Of a stretch of DNA of 64,000 nucleotides, positions 43,775 to 53,604 are shown in pieces; positions within the stretch are counted from its first letter, which is position 1; every line of letters starts with the position of its first letter. The notes beneath the pieces were generated by a model. It was not told the DNA's origin, did not search any database, and was given only the letters and a program-made list of their open reading frames with translations. A program made the translations under genes and the position numbers. This DNA comes from Lentiprolixibacter aurantiacus (GTDB taxonomy: Bacteria > Bacteroidota > Bacteroidia > Flavobacteriales > Flavobacteriaceae). The DNA lies in contig NZ_JAPFQP010000003.1 of the NCBI RefSeq assembly GCF_026241225.1, positions 124,001 to 188,000 of the forward strand, given 5' to 3'.

Positions 43775-45607
43775 TTACTTTTTCTTGTTGGCTTCCATTT
43801 TATCCTTCAGCGCCTGAAGTTGCTCGTTTGCATCACCCAGAGTAGGCTTGGCCTCATCAGCTGCTGCTGCAGCCTTCTTCTTGGCAGCCCTTACATTGCG
43901 CTGTTCTTCTTCCTTGAAAATAGCAGTATGACTTGCCACTACTCGCTTGTAGTCCTTATTGAATTCAATGATCTTGAACTCTGCTTCCTCACCTTTGCCT
44001 AATTTCTTGCCATCTTCTTTCTCCATATGGCGTTGTGGCACAAAGGCAGTGATGTCGTCATTGAAAGCAATAATAGCACCTTTATCCACGATCTCAGTGA
44101 TAGAAGCCTTATGTACCGTTCCCAGTGCAAATTCTGCTTCGTATTTATCCCACGGATTTTCTGTGGTTTGCTTGTGACCAAGGCTTAATTTACGCCCTTC
44201 AACGTCCAATTCCAGAACCTCCACTTCAAGTGTGTCCCCTACAGCTACAAATTCTGATGGGTGCTTGATTTTCTTGGTCCAGGAAAGGTCAGAGATATAA
44301 ATCAAACCGTCGATACCTTCTTCCAGTTCAACAAATACTCCAAAGTTGGTGAAGTTTCGAACTATACCTTTATGTCTTGATCCCACAGGGTATTTGGAAG
44401 TGATATCGGTCCATGGATCCGGGGTCAACTGTTTAAGACCCAGAGACATTTTGCGGTCTTCACGATCCAGGGTAAGCACAACGGCCTCCAGTTCATCTCC
44501 AACATTTACGAAATCCTGAGCGGAACGCAGGTGCGTAGACCAGGACATTTCAGAAACGTGAATCAGACCTTCCACACCTTCAGCAACTTCCAGGAAGGCA
44601 CCGTAATCGGCAATTACCACTACTTTTCCTTTTACCTTGTCTCCTATTTTGATCTCATCTCCAAGTGCATCCCAGGGATGTTTTTCCAGCTGCTTTAACC
44701 CAAGCTGGATTCTGGATTTGTTATCATCAAAGTCAAGGATTACAACGTTCAGTTTCTGGTCGAGCTCAACCACTTCGTTAGGATGGTTGATACGGCTCCA
44801 GGACAGATCCGTGATATGAATAAGTCCATCTACCCCTCCGAGGTCTATAAATACTCCGTAAGAAGTGATGTTCTTCACAACACCTTCCAGTACCTGACCT
44901 TTTTCGAGCTGTCCGATGATCTCGCGCTTCTGCTCTTCGATATCGGCTTCGATAAGTGCCTTGTGCGATACTACAACATTTTTGAATTCCTGGTTGATCT
45001 TAACCACCTTGAACTCCATGTTCTTGCCTACGTACTGGTCGTAATCCCTAATAGGTTTAACGTCGATTTGAGAACCGGGCAGGAACGCCTCGATACCAAA
45101 CACATCAACGATCATACCTCCTTTTGTTCTGCACTTGATATAACCGGTAACTACCTCTTCCTTGTCGTGTGCGGCATTTACCCTATCCCAGGCCTTAATG
45201 ATACGCGCCTTTCTGTGTGAAAGAACGAGCTGGCCACTTTTATCTTCCCTGATATCAATGAGTACCTCAACCTTGTCGCCTACTTTCAGGTCCGGGTTGT
45301 AGCGGAATTCATTAAGAGAGATGACCCCTTCGGATTTGGCATTGATGTCGATAATAGCTTCTCTGTCTGTCAGGTGAGTTACCGTTCCTTCTACTACTTC
45401 TTCATCTGCAGTATCTACGAAATTCTCGGCAACCAGCTTTTCAAATTCTTCCAGTTTAGAGTCGTCGACACGCTCAATACCCTCCTCGTACTTTTCCCAG
45501 TCGAAATTTTCAAGAAATTCCTTTGGATCCTGCTGCGGGGTTGTTTGTTGTTGTTCTTCTACCTGCGCAACTTCCTGCTCAGGTGCTGTTGTTTTTTCTT
45601 CAGCCAT
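43775..45607 (-). CDS. rpsA: 30S ribosomal protein S1
   Basis: A 610-residue S1 with six S1 (OB-fold) domains in a row (for example VLEGVVKNITSYGVFIDLGG and KVKGKVVVIADYGAFLEVAE), preceded by an acidic, Gln-rich N-terminal extension of about 60 residues and followed by a charged Lys/Ala C-terminus. S1 brings mRNA to the 30S subunit; it should be important in this lineage, where Shine-Dalgarno sites are almost absent. It has its own well-formed promoter. Confidence 0.96.
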   Translation of the reverse strand: MAEEKTTAPEQEVAQVEEQQQTTPQQDPKEFLENFDWEKYEEGIERVDDSKLEEFEKLVAENFVDTADEEVVEGTVTHLTDREAIIDINAKSEGVISLNEFRYNPDLKVGDKVEVLIDIREDKSGQLVLSHRKARIIKAWDRVNAAHDKEEVVTGYIKCRTKGGMIVDVFGIEAFLPGSQIDVKPIRDYDQYVGKNMEFKVVKINQEFKNVVVSHKALIEADIEEQKREIIGQLEKGQVLEGVVKNITSYGVFIDLGGVDGLIHITDLSWSRINHPNEVVELDQKLNVVILDFDDNKSRIQLGLKQLEKHPWDALGDEIKIGDKVKGKVVVIADYGAFLEVAEGVEGLIHVSEMSWSTHLRSAQDFVNVGDELEAVVLTLDREDRKMSLGLKQLTPDPWTDITSKYPVGSRHKGIVRNFTNFGVFVELEEGIDGLIYISDLSWTKKIKHPSEFVAVGDTLEVEVLELDVEGRKLSLGHKQTTENPWDKYEAEFALGTVHKASITEIVDKGAIIAFNDDITAFVPQRHMEKEDGKKLGKGEEAEFKIIEFNKDYKRVVASHTAIFKEEEQRNVRAAKKKAAAAADEAKPTLGDANEQLQALKDKMEANKKK

Positions 45608-45722
45608 CTGCTGATTTGATTTGTATTCTGCAAGTTCTCAGGAGTTAGGCAACACCTGCAGAAGAAATTATCATTGTTTTTTACAGTCCTTTTCGCTCCT
45701 GAACATTCGCCAAAAAGGAGCG

Positions 45723-45753
45723 CAAAAATACAATTTAATTCTTGTATATCAAA
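45723..45753 (-). promoter_or_regulatory. Promoter of rpsA
   Basis: On the minus strand TTTG (45750-45753) and TATTTTTG (45723-45730) are 19 bases apart, an exact TTTG-N19-TAnnTTTG. Transcription would start near 45716, giving a leader of about 110 bases before the rpsA ATG. I see no strong structure in that leader. Confidence 0.75.
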
Positions 45754-45818
45754 CCTTTGGGTGATTTACCTTAAATAAGTCGGACAGCAATTGCAATGGG
45801 GCGGTCCTTACTCTGCTA

Positions 45819-46511
45819 TTATTTTTGTCCTATGATCTGCTTCGCGAGGAAAAGCAGTCGTTCAAATTGTTCTTCCCGTCCCATATCAGAGTTGTCTACC
45901 ACTACGGCGTCATCGGCCTTTTTCAGTGGAGATACTGCCCGATTGGCATCGATATGGTCTCGTTTGCGGACATTTTCGAGTACATCTTCATACTTCACAT
46001 CTTCCCCCCGATCCAGCAGCTCCTTATACCGGCGCGCCGCCCTGATATCAGGCGATGCGGTCATAAATATCTTGAGTTCAGCATCCGGAAACACCACGGT
46101 ACCAATATCTCGCCCATCCATCACCAGAGCCTTATTCTCACCCATCTTTCGCTGAAGGGCCACGAGTTTTGTCCTGACCTCCGGAAGAACGGACACCTGG
46201 CTCACCAGACTGGAGACTTCGAGAGTGCGGATTTCCTTTTCCACATTTTCACCATTGAGGTACATGTCAGACCTCCCCGTATCGCTATTGTGCCTGAATT
46301 CCAGGTCCAGCGAATTCAAATGGTCTACCAGGGCTTTGTGATCAACATTTTCTCCTGAGGTAAACCCGGATCTTATGGCATACAGGGTAACCGCCCTGTA
46401 CATAGCACCTGTGTCTACATAAACATAGGACAAGGCAGAGGCAAGTTGTCTGGCAACAGTGCTTTTTCCCGTGGAAGAGAAGCCATCTATGGCAATTGTA
46501 ATATCGGGCAT
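45819..46511 (-). CDS. cmk: Cytidylate kinase
   Basis: A 230-residue CMP/dCMP kinase. The P-loop is GFSSTGKST near the start, and later motifs include YVDTGAMYRAV and VMDGRDIGTVVFPDA. It makes CDP/dCDP for nucleotide pools. It lies between rpsA and lon on the minus strand; a hairpin with weak T tail separates it from lon. Confidence 0.95.
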   Translation of the reverse strand: MPDITIAIDGFSSTGKSTVARQLASALSYVYVDTGAMYRAVTLYAIRSGFTSGENVDHKALVDHLNSLDLEFRHNSDTGRSDMYLNGENVEKEIRTLEVSSLVSQVSVLPEVRTKLVALQRKMGENKALVMDGRDIGTVVFPDAELKIFMTASPDIRAARRYKELLDRGEDVKYEDVLENVRKRDHIDANRAVSPLKKADDAVVVDNSDMGREEQFERLLFLAKQIIGQK

Positions 46512-46531
46512 TGCTTAAAATTAATCAGAAT

Positions 46532-46553
46532 TACCCGGTTTTGCAGCCGGGTA
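46532..46553 (-). terminator. Hairpin between lon and cmk
   Basis: TACCCGG (46532-46538) pairs with CCGGGTA (46547-46553). The minus-strand tail is T-poor, so termination would be partial at best. Confidence 0.35.
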
Positions 46554-46560
46554 TTTACAA

Positions 46561-49011
46561 TTATAACTTTTTCGCGTTTTTTACCTTCTGATTGGTAATA
46601 GCAATTTCTATTACCTCACTCATATCAGTAACGTAGTGGAAGGTGAGTCCTTTGCGGTATTCCTCCTTGATTTCCTCAATATCCTTACGGTTGCCCTCAC
46701 AAAGAATTATCTCCTTGATACGTGCCCGCTTGGCTGCAAGAATTTTTTCCTTGATCCCTCCAACCGGCAACACCTTACCCCTCAGGGTAATTTCTCCGGT
46801 CATCGCCAGGCTCTTTTTCACCTTCTTCTGGGTGAAGAGGGAAACCAGAGAGGTCAGCATAGCTATCCCTGCACTGGGACCGTCTTTGGGTGTTGCTCCT
46901 TCGGGAACATGGATGTGGACATTGTATTTGTCAAATATCTCCGGGTTCAGGCCGTAGGTTTCTGCATTGGAACGGATAAACTGCATGGCAATTGCCGCAG
47001 ACTCCTTCATCACCTTACCCAGGTTTCCGGTAATATTCAGGGCTCCTTTTCCCCTGGATATAATAGATTCAATGAAGAGGATGTCTCCGCCCACCTGTGT
47101 CCAGGCCAAACCGGTAACTACTCCAGCCACTTCGTTATTCTCGTATTTGTCGCGCTCCAATCTGGCCGGACCTAATACCTTTTCAATATCCTCATTGGTT
47201 ACTTTTACCTGGTAGGGCTCTTCCATAGCGATGGATTTGGCCGCATAGCGAACCATTTTTGCCAGTTGCTTTTCCAGCCCCCGCACGCCAGATTCACGGG
47301 TATACCCCTCTACGATCTTCTCCAGCTGTCGCTTGCCAATTTTTAAATGATCCCTGTTGAGGCCGTGTTCTTTGAGCTGTTTGGGAAGGAGGTGCCTTTT
47401 TGCAATCTCCACTTTTTCTTCGATGGTATAGCCGGTAACGTTAATGATCTCCATACGATCGCGCAGGGCTGGCTGAATAGTGGCTAAATTGTTGGCTGTA
47501 GCGATGAACATAACCTTAGACAGGTCATAGCCCATCTCCAGGAAGTTGTCATAAAATTCATTGTTCTGTTCAGGGTCCAGTACCTCCAGCATAGCTGAAG
47601 AAGGGTCTCCCTGGTGTGCGCTGGACAGTTTATCTATTTCATCCAGGATGAACACCGGATTGGAGGTTCCGGCTTTCTTAATACTCTGAACTATCCTTCC
47701 CGGCATAGCTCCTATATAGGTTTTTCGGTGTCCCCTGATCTCTGCTTCGTCACGGAGGCCTCCAAGGGACATGCGCACGTATTCCCGGCCCAGGGCTTCT
47801 GCCACAGATTTGCCCAGGGAAGTTTTACCAACGCCCGGAGGTCCGTACAGGCAAAGGATGGGAGATTTCATATCATTTCGCAGTTTCAGCACCGCCAGGT
47901 ATTCTATGATACGTCTTTTTACATCCTCAAGTCCGTAGTGGTCACGATCCAGTATGCGCTCTGCACGTTTCAGGTCGAATTTATCCTGGGAGTATTCATT
48001 CCAGGGTAGGTCCAGCAGAAGATCCAGGTAATTGCGTTGTATGGAATATTCCGCTACCTGAGGATTCATCCGCTGCAATTTGGCCAGTTCCTTATCAAAA
48101 TGCTCAGCAACTTTTTTACCCCATTTTTTCTTCTTTGCCCGCAGCTGCATTTCCTGCACTTCCTCGTCATAGGAAACACCACCCAGTTCTTCCTGGATAG
48201 TTTTCATCTGCTGGTGAAGGAAATATTCCCTTTGCTGCTGATCCATATCACTGCGTACCTTAGACTGTATATCGCGCTGCAGTTGCAGTTTCTGATACTC
48301 CACATTCATGTACTTCAGCGTTGCCAGGGCGCGTTCCTGCAAATTCCCTATTTCCAGCAATTCCTGTTTTTCATGTACTTCCAGATTCAGGTTGGAAGAA
48401 ACAAAATTGATCAGGAAGCTATTGCTCTGTATATTTTTAATGGCAAATGAAGCCTCAGAGGGGAGGTTAGGATTTTCCTTGATGATGGTCAGGGCAAGAT
48501 CCTTTATCGATTCTATAATTGCAAGGAACTCCTCGCTGGTCTGATCTGTAGGATCTTCCTGGGTCTCCCTTATGGTGGCCGTAATGTAAGGCTTCTCTAC
48601 CAGTACGCCGGAGATTTCAAATCGTTTCTTTCCCTGTATGATAACCGTAGTGTTCCCATCGGGCATCTTCAATACCCGCAGAATCCGGGCCACTGTGCCA
48701 ACCGTATTGATATCCTTGAATCGCGGATTTTCCGTTGCTTCATCCTTCTGAGCAACCACTCCGATTACCTTATTGCCATTATTGGCATCATTGATAAGCT
48801 GTATGGAGGAGTCCCTGCCTGCCGTAATCGGAACCACAACACCGGGAAAAAGCACGGTATTGCGCAAGGGAAGTATGGGAAGCGTTTCCGGGAGCTGCTC
48901 ATTGTGCATCTCCTCCTCGTCCTCCGGAGTAAGGAGAGGGATCAGTTCGGAATCCTCATCGATTCCCTGAAACGCCATATTGTCAAATTTTATAAAAAAG
49001 GTGTCCTTCAT
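46561..49011 (-). CDS. lon: ATP-dependent protease Lon
   Basis: An 816-residue LonA protease that degrades misfolded and regulatory proteins. Order: N-terminal LON substrate domain (about residues 40-240), coiled middle part, AAA domain with Walker [14 protein letters not shown] near residue 360, and protease domain with the catalytic Ser in [11 protein letters not shown] and Lys in [15 protein letters not shown]. Start MKDTFFIKF matches the usual beginning upstream of [12 protein letters not shown]. Single-gene unit. Confidence 0.95.
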   Translation of the reverse strand: MKDTFFIKFDNMAFQGIDEDSELIPLLTPEDEEEMHNEQLPETLPILPLRNTVLFPGVVVPITAGRDSSIQLINDANNGNKVIGVVAQKDEATENPRFKDINTVGTVARILRVLKMPDGNTTVIIQGKKRFEISGVLVEKPYITATIRETQEDPTDQTSEEFLAIIESIKDLALTIIKENPNLPSEASFAIKNIQSNSFLINFVSSNLNLEVHEKQELLEIGNLQERALATLKYMNVEYQKLQLQRDIQSKVRSDMDQQQREYFLHQQMKTIQEELGGVSYDEEVQEMQLRAKKKKWGKKVAEHFDKELAKLQRMNPQVAEYSIQRNYLDLLLDLPWNEYSQDKFDLKRAERILDRDHYGLEDVKRRIIEYLAVLKLRNDMKSPILCLYGPPGVGKTSLGKSVAEALGREYVRMSLGGLRDEAEIRGHRKTYIGAMPGRIVQSIKKAGTSNPVFILDEIDKLSSAHQGDPSSAMLEVLDPEQNNEFYDNFLEMGYDLSKVMFIATANNLATIQPALRDRMEIINVTGYTIEEKVEIAKRHLLPKQLKEHGLNRDHLKIGKRQLEKIVEGYTRESGVRGLEKQLAKMVRYAAKSIAMEEPYQVKVTNEDIEKVLGPARLERDKYENNEVAGVVTGLAWTQVGGDILFIESIISRGKGALNITGNLGKVMKESAAIAMQFIRSNAETYGLNPEIFDKYNVHIHVPEGATPKDGPSAGIAMLTSLVSLFTQKKVKKSLAMTGEITLRGKVLPVGGIKEKILAAKRARIKEIILCEGNRKDIEEIKEEYRKGLTFHYVTDMSEVIEIAITNQKVKNAKKL

Positions 49012-49233
49012 ATTTATTTAAACCGTCATTCTGTCACTTTACACTCCCCGTGCAACCCTCTATAAATTGCTATTAAATCTGGGCGAAGCCCATATTAACA
49101 GGGCTAAGCGGCAGCAAACAGGGCTGGGAGTCTCCTTTAAATGTCAATTCCTGTGCCAAGTCCGGCAATATTTTACTAAAAAAAGTGTAACAATCCCTAA
49201 ATTCAGTCATCTCTAAAGCAAAAGTTCCACTTT

Positions 49234-49785
49234 TTGAGCCTTAAGGAATTACATATTGATACGTTATTGCAGGGCTGCATGCGCGGTAAGCAAAGTGCAC
49301 AATTGGAAGTGTACAACCGCTATTACAAAGCCATGTATAATACAGCTTTAAGAATCGTAAAAGATTCAGCAGAGGCCGAAGACGTAATGCAGGACTCCTT
49401 CCTGAATGCATTTACAAAACTTGAAAGTTTTAAGGGAGAAGTCACCTTCGGGGCCTGGTTGAAACGCATTGTTATCAACAACAGCATTCACCACTACCGA
49501 AGGCAGTTAAAGCGAAACGAAGTGTCTCTTGAAAATGTAATGTACAAGGTCGAAGATAATGACGGAGTTGTTAAGGATTATGGTGTCACAGAACGAAAGG
49601 CTCAAAAAGTGATGGATGCCATGAAACAATTGAAGGATAACTACAGAGTTTCTTTGACCTTACATTTAATTGAAGGCTACGATTACGAGGAGATCTCCCA
49701 GATAATGGGTATTAGCTATGCCAATTGCAGAACTACGATCTCCAGAGCAAAAGAAAGTTTGAGAAAGAAAATGATTAATGCATAA
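49234..49785 (+). CDS. ECF-type RNA polymerase sigma factor
   Basis: A 183-residue sigma-70 family factor with region 2 (VYNRYYKAMYNTALRIVKDSAEAEDVMQDSFL, the core-binding and -10 part) and region 4 (YDYEEISQIMGISYANCRTTISRAKESLR, helix-turn-helix). It lies upstream of a membrane protein that fits an anti-sigma factor. The start at 49234 is TTG and is uncertain; ATG 49279 would cut the first 15 residues. It likely controls envelope-related genes, by its neighbours. Confidence 0.9.
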   Translation: MSLKELHIDTLLQGCMRGKQSAQLEVYNRYYKAMYNTALRIVKDSAEAEDVMQDSFLNAFTKLESFKGEVTFGAWLKRIVINNSIHHYRRQLKRNEVSLENVMYKVEDNDGVVKDYGVTERKAQKVMDAMKQLKDNYRVSLTLHLIEGYDYEEISQIMGISYANCRTTISRAKESLRKKMINA

Positions 49786-49788
49786 GTG

Positions 49789-50352
49789 ATGAAGGAAGAG
49801 AATTTAGAAAAAATATTCAGAGAACTGGAGGGTCAGTTTGATACTGAAGAACCCATGGAGGGGCACCAGGCCCGCTTCCTGGACAAGCTGGGAACAGCTC
49901 AGGGTACGATAAGTATGAACAGGAAAAAGCCTACTACCTGGTGGAAACCCCTTTCGATAGCGGCTTCAATTGTACTGCTCTGCGCCCTGGCCATAGGACT
50001 GCCCAACCTTAATCCAAGCACAGAACAACAGCTGGCGAGTATTTCCCCGGAAGTTACCGAAACCCGGCTTTATTTCACCTCGCTGATCGAACAACAGGTA
50101 AGCGAATTGCAGTCTGCCAGCACTCCTCAAACGGAGCAGTTGATAACTGAGGTCCTGGTTCAACTTAAAAAACTCGATGAAAATTATACCAAACTGGAAC
50201 AGGACCTGATCGATGGTGGAGACCCCAACCTTATCCTCAGCGCTATGATCAACAATTTCCAGACCAGAATAGCACTCCTGCAGGATGTGATGGATCAAAT
50301 AGAAACGATTGAAAACTATAATAACTACGACGATGAAAACCTTACTGTTTAA
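49789..50352 (+). CDS. Probable membrane-bound anti-sigma factor
   Basis: A 187-residue protein with a cytosolic N-terminus (about 50 residues), one membrane segment (LSIAASIVLLCALAIGL near residue 62), and a helical extracytoplasmic part with a long coiled region (LKKLDENYTKLEQDL). That topology and the position right after an ECF sigma gene (GTG-ATG follows the sigma stop directly) support an anti-sigma role; no zinc-finger motif is seen. Its 3' end overlaps the next gene by 20 bases. Confidence 0.7.
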   Translation: MKEENLEKIFRELEGQFDTEEPMEGHQARFLDKLGTAQGTISMNRKKPTTWWKPLSIAASIVLLCALAIGLPNLNPSTEQQLASISPEVTETRLYFTSLIEQQVSELQSASTPQTEQLITEVLVQLKKLDENYTKLEQDLIDGGDPNLILSAMINNFQTRIALLQDVMDQIETIENYNNYDDENLTV

Positions 50353-51421
50353 AATAACCCTTCTGGCAATTCTTGCCGCCCCTGTTACTGTTTCAGGAAG
50401 CAATGGCACATTACAGGGGAAGTATGTAAAGGAGAAGACCATTCAAAAGGAATACAATGTAAATTCCAATGCCCTGTTGAAAGTTAGCAACAGCTATGGA
50501 ACGCTCTCCCTGACTTCCTGGAATGAAGACCGGGTGGTAATTGAAGTCAATATCAAAACCAGTGGCAACAACGAGGACAAGGTCCAGGACAGGCTGAATG
50601 AAATCACCGTTGATTTTGAGGCCAGCCCGGAAAAAGTATCGGCAAAGACGCAATTTGGCAACAAGGCTGGTAGCTGGTGGAAATGGGGAAAGAAAAACAA
50701 GATAAGTATACAGGTCAACTATACCATCAAACTGCCGGTTAAAAACAGTATACACCTTAGTAACGATTACGGGGCAATTGAATTAGACCGCATAGACGGA
50801 CATGCCAAGATCAGCTGTGATTACGGACGTCTGGAGATAGGTGAATTAAGGGGTCGCAACAATGAATTGAGTTTCGACTATACCAGCAAATCCCGGATAG
50901 ACTATGTGAACAGCGCGAAAATTGCCGCCGATTATTCAAAATTCACTATTGGAAAAGCAAAAGACCTGCAGATAAATGCAGATTATACTGCAGCTGTGAT
51001 AGAAAAAATGGATAATCTGGAATATGCCTCAGATTACGGAAGCCTGGAAGTGATGGAGTCTAACAACGTGTTAGGCAGCGGGGATTATTTCAATCTTAAG
51101 CTCGGAACAGTACACGGCAGTGTAGATTCCAGTGCCGACTACGGCAGTATTAAAATAGACAGGATGGCCGCTGATGCGGGAAATATAAATATAAAGAGCG
51201 ACTACACAAGTATCCGAATAGGTTATGACCCAGCTTACAGTTTTGATTTTGAAATTTCTGCATCCAATGCTGGGGTCAAGGGAACGGACAACTTTGAAGT
51301 AAGTGTGAGCAGGGAAAAAGACAAAAGCCGATACTATGCTGGTTATCACGGGCAGGCCAATAGCGGCAACCTTGTAAATATTACCAGCGATTACGGAAAT
51401 ATATCCTTTAACAGGAACTAA
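50333..51421 (+). CDS. Secreted beta-repeat (DUF4097-like) protein
   Basis: A 362-residue protein with signal peptide (MKTLLFKITLLAILAAPVTVSG) and about ten repeats of a roughly 20-residue unit centred on DYG or DYS/DYT (for example SNDYGAIELDRI, SCDYGRLEIGEL, SADYGSIKIDRM, TSDYGNISFNRN). The pattern fits a parallel beta-helix of the DUF4097 kind at the cell envelope. The function is unknown. Start ATG 50333 overlaps the anti-sigma gene by 20 bases; an open frame extends to 50309. Confidence 0.8.
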   Translation: MKTLLFKITLLAILAAPVTVSGSNGTLQGKYVKEKTIQKEYNVNSNALLKVSNSYGTLSLTSWNEDRVVIEVNIKTSGNNEDKVQDRLNEITVDFEASPEKVSAKTQFGNKAGSWWKWGKKNKISIQVNYTIKLPVKNSIHLSNDYGAIELDRIDGHAKISCDYGRLEIGELRGRNNELSFDYTSKSRIDYVNSAKIAADYSKFTIGKAKDLQINADYTAAVIEKMDNLEYASDYGSLEVMESNNVLGSGDYFNLKLGTVHGSVDSSADYGSIKIDRMAADAGNINIKSDYTSIRIGYDPAYSFDFEISASNAGVKGTDNFEVSVSREKDKSRYYAGYHGQANSGNLVNITSDYGNISFNRN

Positions 51422-51447
51422 ATCATCAATCTTAAAAACAAACTAAA

Positions 51448-52173
51448 ATGAAAAATGTATTTGCACTTGTATTAGTAGCCCTTTTTACGCTGAGCGTTAA
51501 TGCACAGTGGGGTAAAAAAATCAAAGGAAATGGAAAATTGGTCACTATAGAACGATCTGTTGGGGATTATGACGCCATAGCTGTAGCCGGATGGTTCGAT
51601 GTAAACCTCGTAAATGGGCGTGAAGGTGAACTCAGTATCAAAGGGGAGGAAAACCTTTTGGAATACATCAAGACAGAAGTAAAGAATGGAAAACTAACTA
51701 TTAAAGTTAAAAAAGGGTATAACCTGCAAAGTGCCAACAAGAAAAATGGTATCCTGGTAACGGTTCCGATTGAAAGCATTAACAGCGTTTCCCTTTCGGG
51801 ATCTGGAGATATAGTTTCTAAAGATGTACTTAAAGCCGGTGAATTTAGTGCCTCCATATCCGGTTCCGGAGATATCAGCCTTGCCATTGAGGCCGATGTC
51901 CTCAAAACCGCAATATCAGGATCTGGAGATATTGAACTTAGTGGAAAAGCCAGGAATTTTGAAGTACAGGTTTCCGGAAGTGGTGATGTTGGGGCATTTG
52001 ACCTTACTGCAGATCATGTAACGGCCAATGTATCCGGTTCTGCAGACATCAGGGTTACCGCCAATGAATCCATTACCGCCAGGGTTTCCGGATCAGGAGA
52101 TATCCTGTACAAAGGAAATCCGGAAAAAGTAAACAGCAAGGCCTCAGGATCAGGGGACATCAATAAAGCCTAA
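51448..52173 (+). CDS. Secreted head-GIN domain (DUF2807) protein
   Basis: A 241-residue protein with a signal peptide (MKNVFALVLVALFTLSVNAQ) and a beta-repeat domain. The motif SGSGDI or a close variant occurs seven times in the C-terminal half, one per turn of an apparent beta-helix. Homologues are common near envelope-stress sigma factors in Bacteroidota (known in general). It is 26 bases after the DUF4097-like gene and ends the operon at a terminator. Confidence 0.85.
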   Translation: MKNVFALVLVALFTLSVNAQWGKKIKGNGKLVTIERSVGDYDAIAVAGWFDVNLVNGREGELSIKGEENLLEYIKTEVKNGKLTIKVKKGYNLQSANKKNGILVTVPIESINSVSLSGSGDIVSKDVLKAGEFSASISGSGDISLAIEADVLKTAISGSGDIELSGKARNFEVQVSGSGDVGAFDLTADHVTANVSGSADIRVTANESITARVSGSGDILYKGNPEKVNSKASGSGDINKA

Positions 52174-52196
52174 TCAATAAAACGAACAGCTATTAA

Positions 52197-52226
52197 GTCC
52201 CGGATTTATTCCGGGGCTTTTTTATT
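52197..52226 (+). terminator. Terminator of the sigma factor operon
   Basis: A stem CCCGGA/TCCGGG with loop TTTAT is followed by GCTTTTTTATTT. It lies 24 bases after the last gene and overlaps the 3' end of the convergent MFS gene. Confidence 0.8.
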
Positions 52227-53537
52227 TACCCTGGTCAGCAATAGCATCCCGATAAGGAAAAACAACCCAAGAAAAATGGTGGCATTACGCATACTGCCCG
52301 TAAACTGTGCAACCACTCCATATAGGAAAGTACCGATAACTATCCCTATTTTTTCTGAGACATCATAAAAACTGAAGAAAGAGGCAGTATCAAGCGTTTT
52401 GGGAAGGAATTTGGAATAAGTAGACCGTGAAAGGGCCTGTATGCCACCCATAACCATGCCCACACAACCCGCAGCTATGTAGAAATCCATGGGAGTAATA
52501 AGAAAATAGGCGTAAATACAAATGAATATCCACGAGAGGTTTACCACGATCAGGGTAGGGATATTGCCAAAAGCCCTGGAAGCCCAGGCAGTTAGGGTTG
52601 CCCCGAGAATAGCCACCAGCTGGATCAGCAAAATACTTACAATTAAACCCGTGGTTCGCTGAGAATCGGATTCCCAGCCAATTTGTTCTTCCCCGAAATA
52701 GGCTGCAATTAGCATAACCGTTTGTACGGCCATGCTATATACAAAAAAAGCCCCGAGATAGCGCTTAAGGCGGGTGTTATCGTTTAATTGATTCCAGACC
52801 CCCCGTAATTCCTTAAATCCATTGAGAATTACGTTTGTCCGTTTGCCCTTGCGCTTGTTGCCCTTGGGAAGGTGGAAAAAAGTATACTGACTGAACAAGA
52901 TCCACCAAACCCCTACAGTGGCAAATGAAATACGCATAGCCCTGACTTCTGCCCCCTCCGTTTCAGTTGCCGAGATTCCAAAGGTATCCGGGTTCATTAC
53001 CATAGCCAGATTAAGTAGCAAAAGCAAGACACTCCCAACGTAACCCATGGAGTAACCTTTGGCACTGATCCCGTCCTGCTGCTCTGGAAAAGCGATGTCT
53101 GGCAGGTATGAATTATTTATGGCAAAGCTGACCCAAAAACCAACCAGGCCAAAGAAATAGCATATCAGGCCTAAATAGATATTTTCCAGAGAAAACCAGT
53201 ACAACCCAATGCAGGATACCCCTCCCAGGTAGCAAAAGAACTTCATGAAGCTTTTCTTATTCCCCAGGTAATCTGAGATCCCGGAAATAAATGGAGTAAT
53301 TATTGCAATAAAGAAGAAGGCAAGGGAGGTGGTGTAACTGATAAGAGGTGCCCGTGCAATTTCACCTCCGAATACCATAACCTTTTCTATGCCTGCCGCC
53401 CTGAACATTGATCCATAGAACAATGGAAATATAGTGGAGGCAATTACCAGGCTGTAGACCGAGTTTGCCCAGTCGTAAAACGCCCAGGCATTGAGCAGTT
53501 TTTTACTTCCCTTAATGGCGTAGGATCGAGTCATCAA
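52206..53537 (-). CDS. MFS transporter of the UMF1/Atg22 type
   Basis: A 443-residue protein with about 12 hydrophobic segments and an N-terminal motif LNAWAFYDWANSVYSLVI that marks the UMF1/Atg22-like branch of the major facilitator superfamily. Members export or recycle small molecules; the substrate here is unknown. Its 3' end is convergent with the sigma factor operon; a terminator separates it from the M48 gene upstream. Confidence 0.85.
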   Translation of the reverse strand: MMTRSYAIKGSKKLLNAWAFYDWANSVYSLVIASTIFPLFYGSMFRAAGIEKVMVFGGEIARAPLISYTTSLAFFFIAIITPFISGISDYLGNKKSFMKFFCYLGGVSCIGLYWFSLENIYLGLICYFFGLVGFWVSFAINNSYLPDIAFPEQQDGISAKGYSMGYVGSVLLLLLNLAMVMNPDTFGISATETEGAEVRAMRISFATVGVWWILFSQYTFFHLPKGNKRKGKRTNVILNGFKELRGVWNQLNDNTRLKRYLGAFFVYSMAVQTVMLIAAYFGEEQIGWESDSQRTTGLIVSILLIQLVAILGATLTAWASRAFGNIPTLIVVNLSWIFICIYAYFLITPMDFYIAAGCVGMVMGGIQALSRSTYSKFLPKTLDTASFFSFYDVSEKIGIVIGTFLYGVVAQFTGSMRNATIFLGLFFLIGMLLLTRVNKKAPE

Positions 53538-53571
53538 ATAAATAGAAAGCCGCTCCTTGAGGAACGGCTCT
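53537..53571 (-). terminator. Terminator of the M48 peptidase gene
   Basis: On the minus strand AGCCGTTCC pairs with GGAGCGGCT (one mismatch) around a TCAA loop, followed by TTCTATTTATTT. It lies 34 bases after the M48 stop and just before the MFS start. Confidence 0.75.
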
Positions 53572-53604
53572 CAATATACATTAATTCTAATGAATCCCTA
53601 AAAA

